NCBI GenBank assembly: GCA_029266795.1
Contig: JAQSWE010000153.1
Span: forward strand, 1-16,000
Length of the DNA stretch: 16,000 nucleotides
Reading direction: 5' to 3'
DNA from: Alphaproteobacteria bacterium
GTDB lineage: Bacteria; Pseudomonadota; Alphaproteobacteria; Micavibrionales; UBA2020
A model generated the notes under the pieces. It was not told the DNA's origin and searched no databases. It saw only the letters and a list, made by a program, of their open reading frames with translations. How positions within the stretch are numbered: position 1 is the stretch's first letter; each line of letters begins with the position of its first letter. Both the position numbers and the translations under genes were made by a program. Shown here one piece after another: positions 14,988-16,000 of the stretch.

Positions 14988-15508
14988 TGCGTTACGCGCT
15001 CGCGCTGCTGCTGGTGTTTTTCTGCGGCAGCGCGATGGCGGACCGCAATGATCTTGCCGGATATAAAGGAGACCTGACGCTATCGTTCCACGGCCTGCCG
15101 GTTTTCGCCGATTACCCCGCCGAAGCCGCGCCGCGCCATCGCGCCAAGGATGTCGATTTCAAGGGCAACAAACGCGCATGGCAATACCGCACCACCTTGC
15201 GCACCGCGCTGGCGGGCGAGCCCGATTTCAACGGCCACTACGTTTTTGCCATCGCGGGCTGCGGCACGGGCTGCCAGCTCAACTGGATCGTCGATGTGGA
15301 GACCGGCAGGATCGTCTGGCACGGCCAGACCGAGATGGGCGTCGCCTACCGCACCGATAGCAGCCTGTTTATCCCGAACCTGTTCGAAACCCAGCTCGAC
15401 CTCACCAATGGCCCCTATTTCAGCAACGCCAGCATCGCATTTTACAAAGTGCAGGCAGGCAAGGCGGCCAAGGTTGCCGAAGTGAACGGCAGCCAGAAAA
15501 AGCCTTAA
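14987..15508 (+). CDS. Small secreted protein with a GCGTGC motif, translationally coupled to glmS
   Basis: A 173-residue protein whose ATG shares a base with the glmS stop (TGATG), so translation is probably coupled. A signal peptide is clear: MRYALALLLVFFCGSAMA, with cleavage expected before DRND. The mature part contains FNGHYVFAIAGCGTGCQLN followed by IVDVETGRIVWHG. This 'N-F-x-G-H-Y ... GCGTGC ... D-x-x-T-G' pattern recurs in uncharacterised secreted proteins of proteobacteria. The two cysteines (G-C-G-T-G-C) could form a disulfide or bind a ligand or metal; this is inference. No lipobox and no further membrane span. Its function is unknown; co-expression with glmUS hints at an envelope role. 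Confidence 0.8.
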   Translation: MRYALALLLVFFCGSAMADRNDLAGYKGDLTLSFHGLPVFADYPAEAAPRHRAKDVDFKGNKRAWQYRTTLRTALAGEPDFNGHYVFAIAGCGTGCQLNWIVDVETGRIVWHGQTEMGVAYRTDSSLFIPNLFETQLDLTNGPYFSNASIAFYKVQAGKAAKVAEVNGSQKKP

Positions 15509-15556
15509 TGCCCTCCTCTCCGTGACAGCGCCGGATTGGTTTGCTATCCTTTAGGC

Positions 15557-16000
15557 ATGAGCGCCCTTTCGCCCCGCAAGAAATTCGTCGTCTTCAGTGC
15601 CTGCCTCTTCGCGGCGGGCATCGCGGGCGTGTTTTTCATGGGGCCGCTCGCGCTTTACAAGGCGATACTGGGTGCCGGTTTTTTCCTGCTGATCATCAGC
15701 CTTGCCTCGCTGATCGGGCGCGGCTATTTCGCAACAGCACTTGTCATGGCCATGGTCGCCGCGCTGGCCGACCCCGCGCAGGTTTTCACGATGCCGGGTG
15801 ATGTCGAGGGGAAACTGATCCTGAAGGCATCGGAAATCCTGACGGCCGTGCGCATCACGGCGGTCTTCGCGGCGCTGCTGCTGTTCGGCATCGGCTTTTA
15901 CCATCGCTTCGGCCGCAAACCCGCCTTCATCCTCTATGGCGTTTTCGGCAGCCTTGCCTTGATCGCCGCGATTGTTGCGCTGACGGCGAACCGCGTCGCC
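15557..16000 (+). CDS. Hypothetical multi-pass membrane protein (3' end outside the window)
   Basis: An open frame of 148 codons from the ATG at 15557 runs to the window end without a stop. The product starts MSALSPRKKFVVF and has hydrophobic spans at about residues 10-28, 33-53, 57-74, 97-115 and 122-144, consistent with a small integral membrane protein of at least five passes. The ribosome site is weak (TAGG close to the ATG). It follows the secreted protein by 48 bases on the same strand and may belong to the glmUS unit. I do not recognise the family. Confidence 0.65.
   Translation, partial: MSALSPRKKFVVFSACLFAAGIAGVFFMGPLALYKAILGAGFFLLIISLASLIGRGYFATALVMAMVAALADPAQVFTMPGDVEGKLILKASEILTAVRITAVFAALLLFGIGFYHRFGRKPAFILYGVFGSLALIAAIVALTANRVA

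Overview
The window looks like a chromosomal segment of an alphaproteobacterium, roughly 60% GC in its core genes. The evidence is the protein sequences and gene order: lysC and ptsP (GAF-containing Enzyme I Ntr), then a RodZ-like gene, ispG, prfA and prmC, plus purA and a glmU-glmS pair. No species call is possible from the sequence alone. No tRNA, rRNA, CRISPR array, transposase or integrase is visible.

Layout. From 7363 down to 1, a tightly packed minus-strand run reads lysC > ptsP > rodZ-like > ispG > prfA > orphan membrane protein > prmC (cut by the window edge). Gaps are 0-10 bases or stop/start overlaps, so this is very probably one transcription unit. It mixes aspartate-family amino acid synthesis, nitrogen-PTS signalling, cell shape, isoprenoid synthesis and translation termination. 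A divergent 187-base region separates it from purA (plus). purA is followed by a low-GC orphan and a small host-like gene. A short-chain dehydrogenase relative lies convergently on the minus strand. After a 377-base AT-rich region come a DUF3108-type periplasmic protein with its own terminator, glmU, glmS, a small secreted protein coupled to glmS, and the start of a membrane protein that runs off the window. glmS makes glucosamine-6-phosphate. GlmU carries out the last two steps to UDP-GlcNAc, after GlmM (not in the window), so this pair feeds peptidoglycan and LPS synthesis.

Main oddities. Three conserved genes carry internal losses. ptsP lacks, in frame, the phosphohistidine (TSH) part of its swivel domain. 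glmU lacks about 55 codons between its two catalytic domains and changes frame there. The DUF3108 gene is frameshifted at its middle. Whether these are real or assembly artefacts cannot be decided from the sequence. Two low-GC orphan genes (about 48% and 37% GC) sit directly behind prfA and purA and look like acquired passengers of housekeeping operons. A spaced motif, GTAA-N4-CTGCAACAA-N3-GTGAC, occurs upstream of both the DUF3108 gene and glmU.
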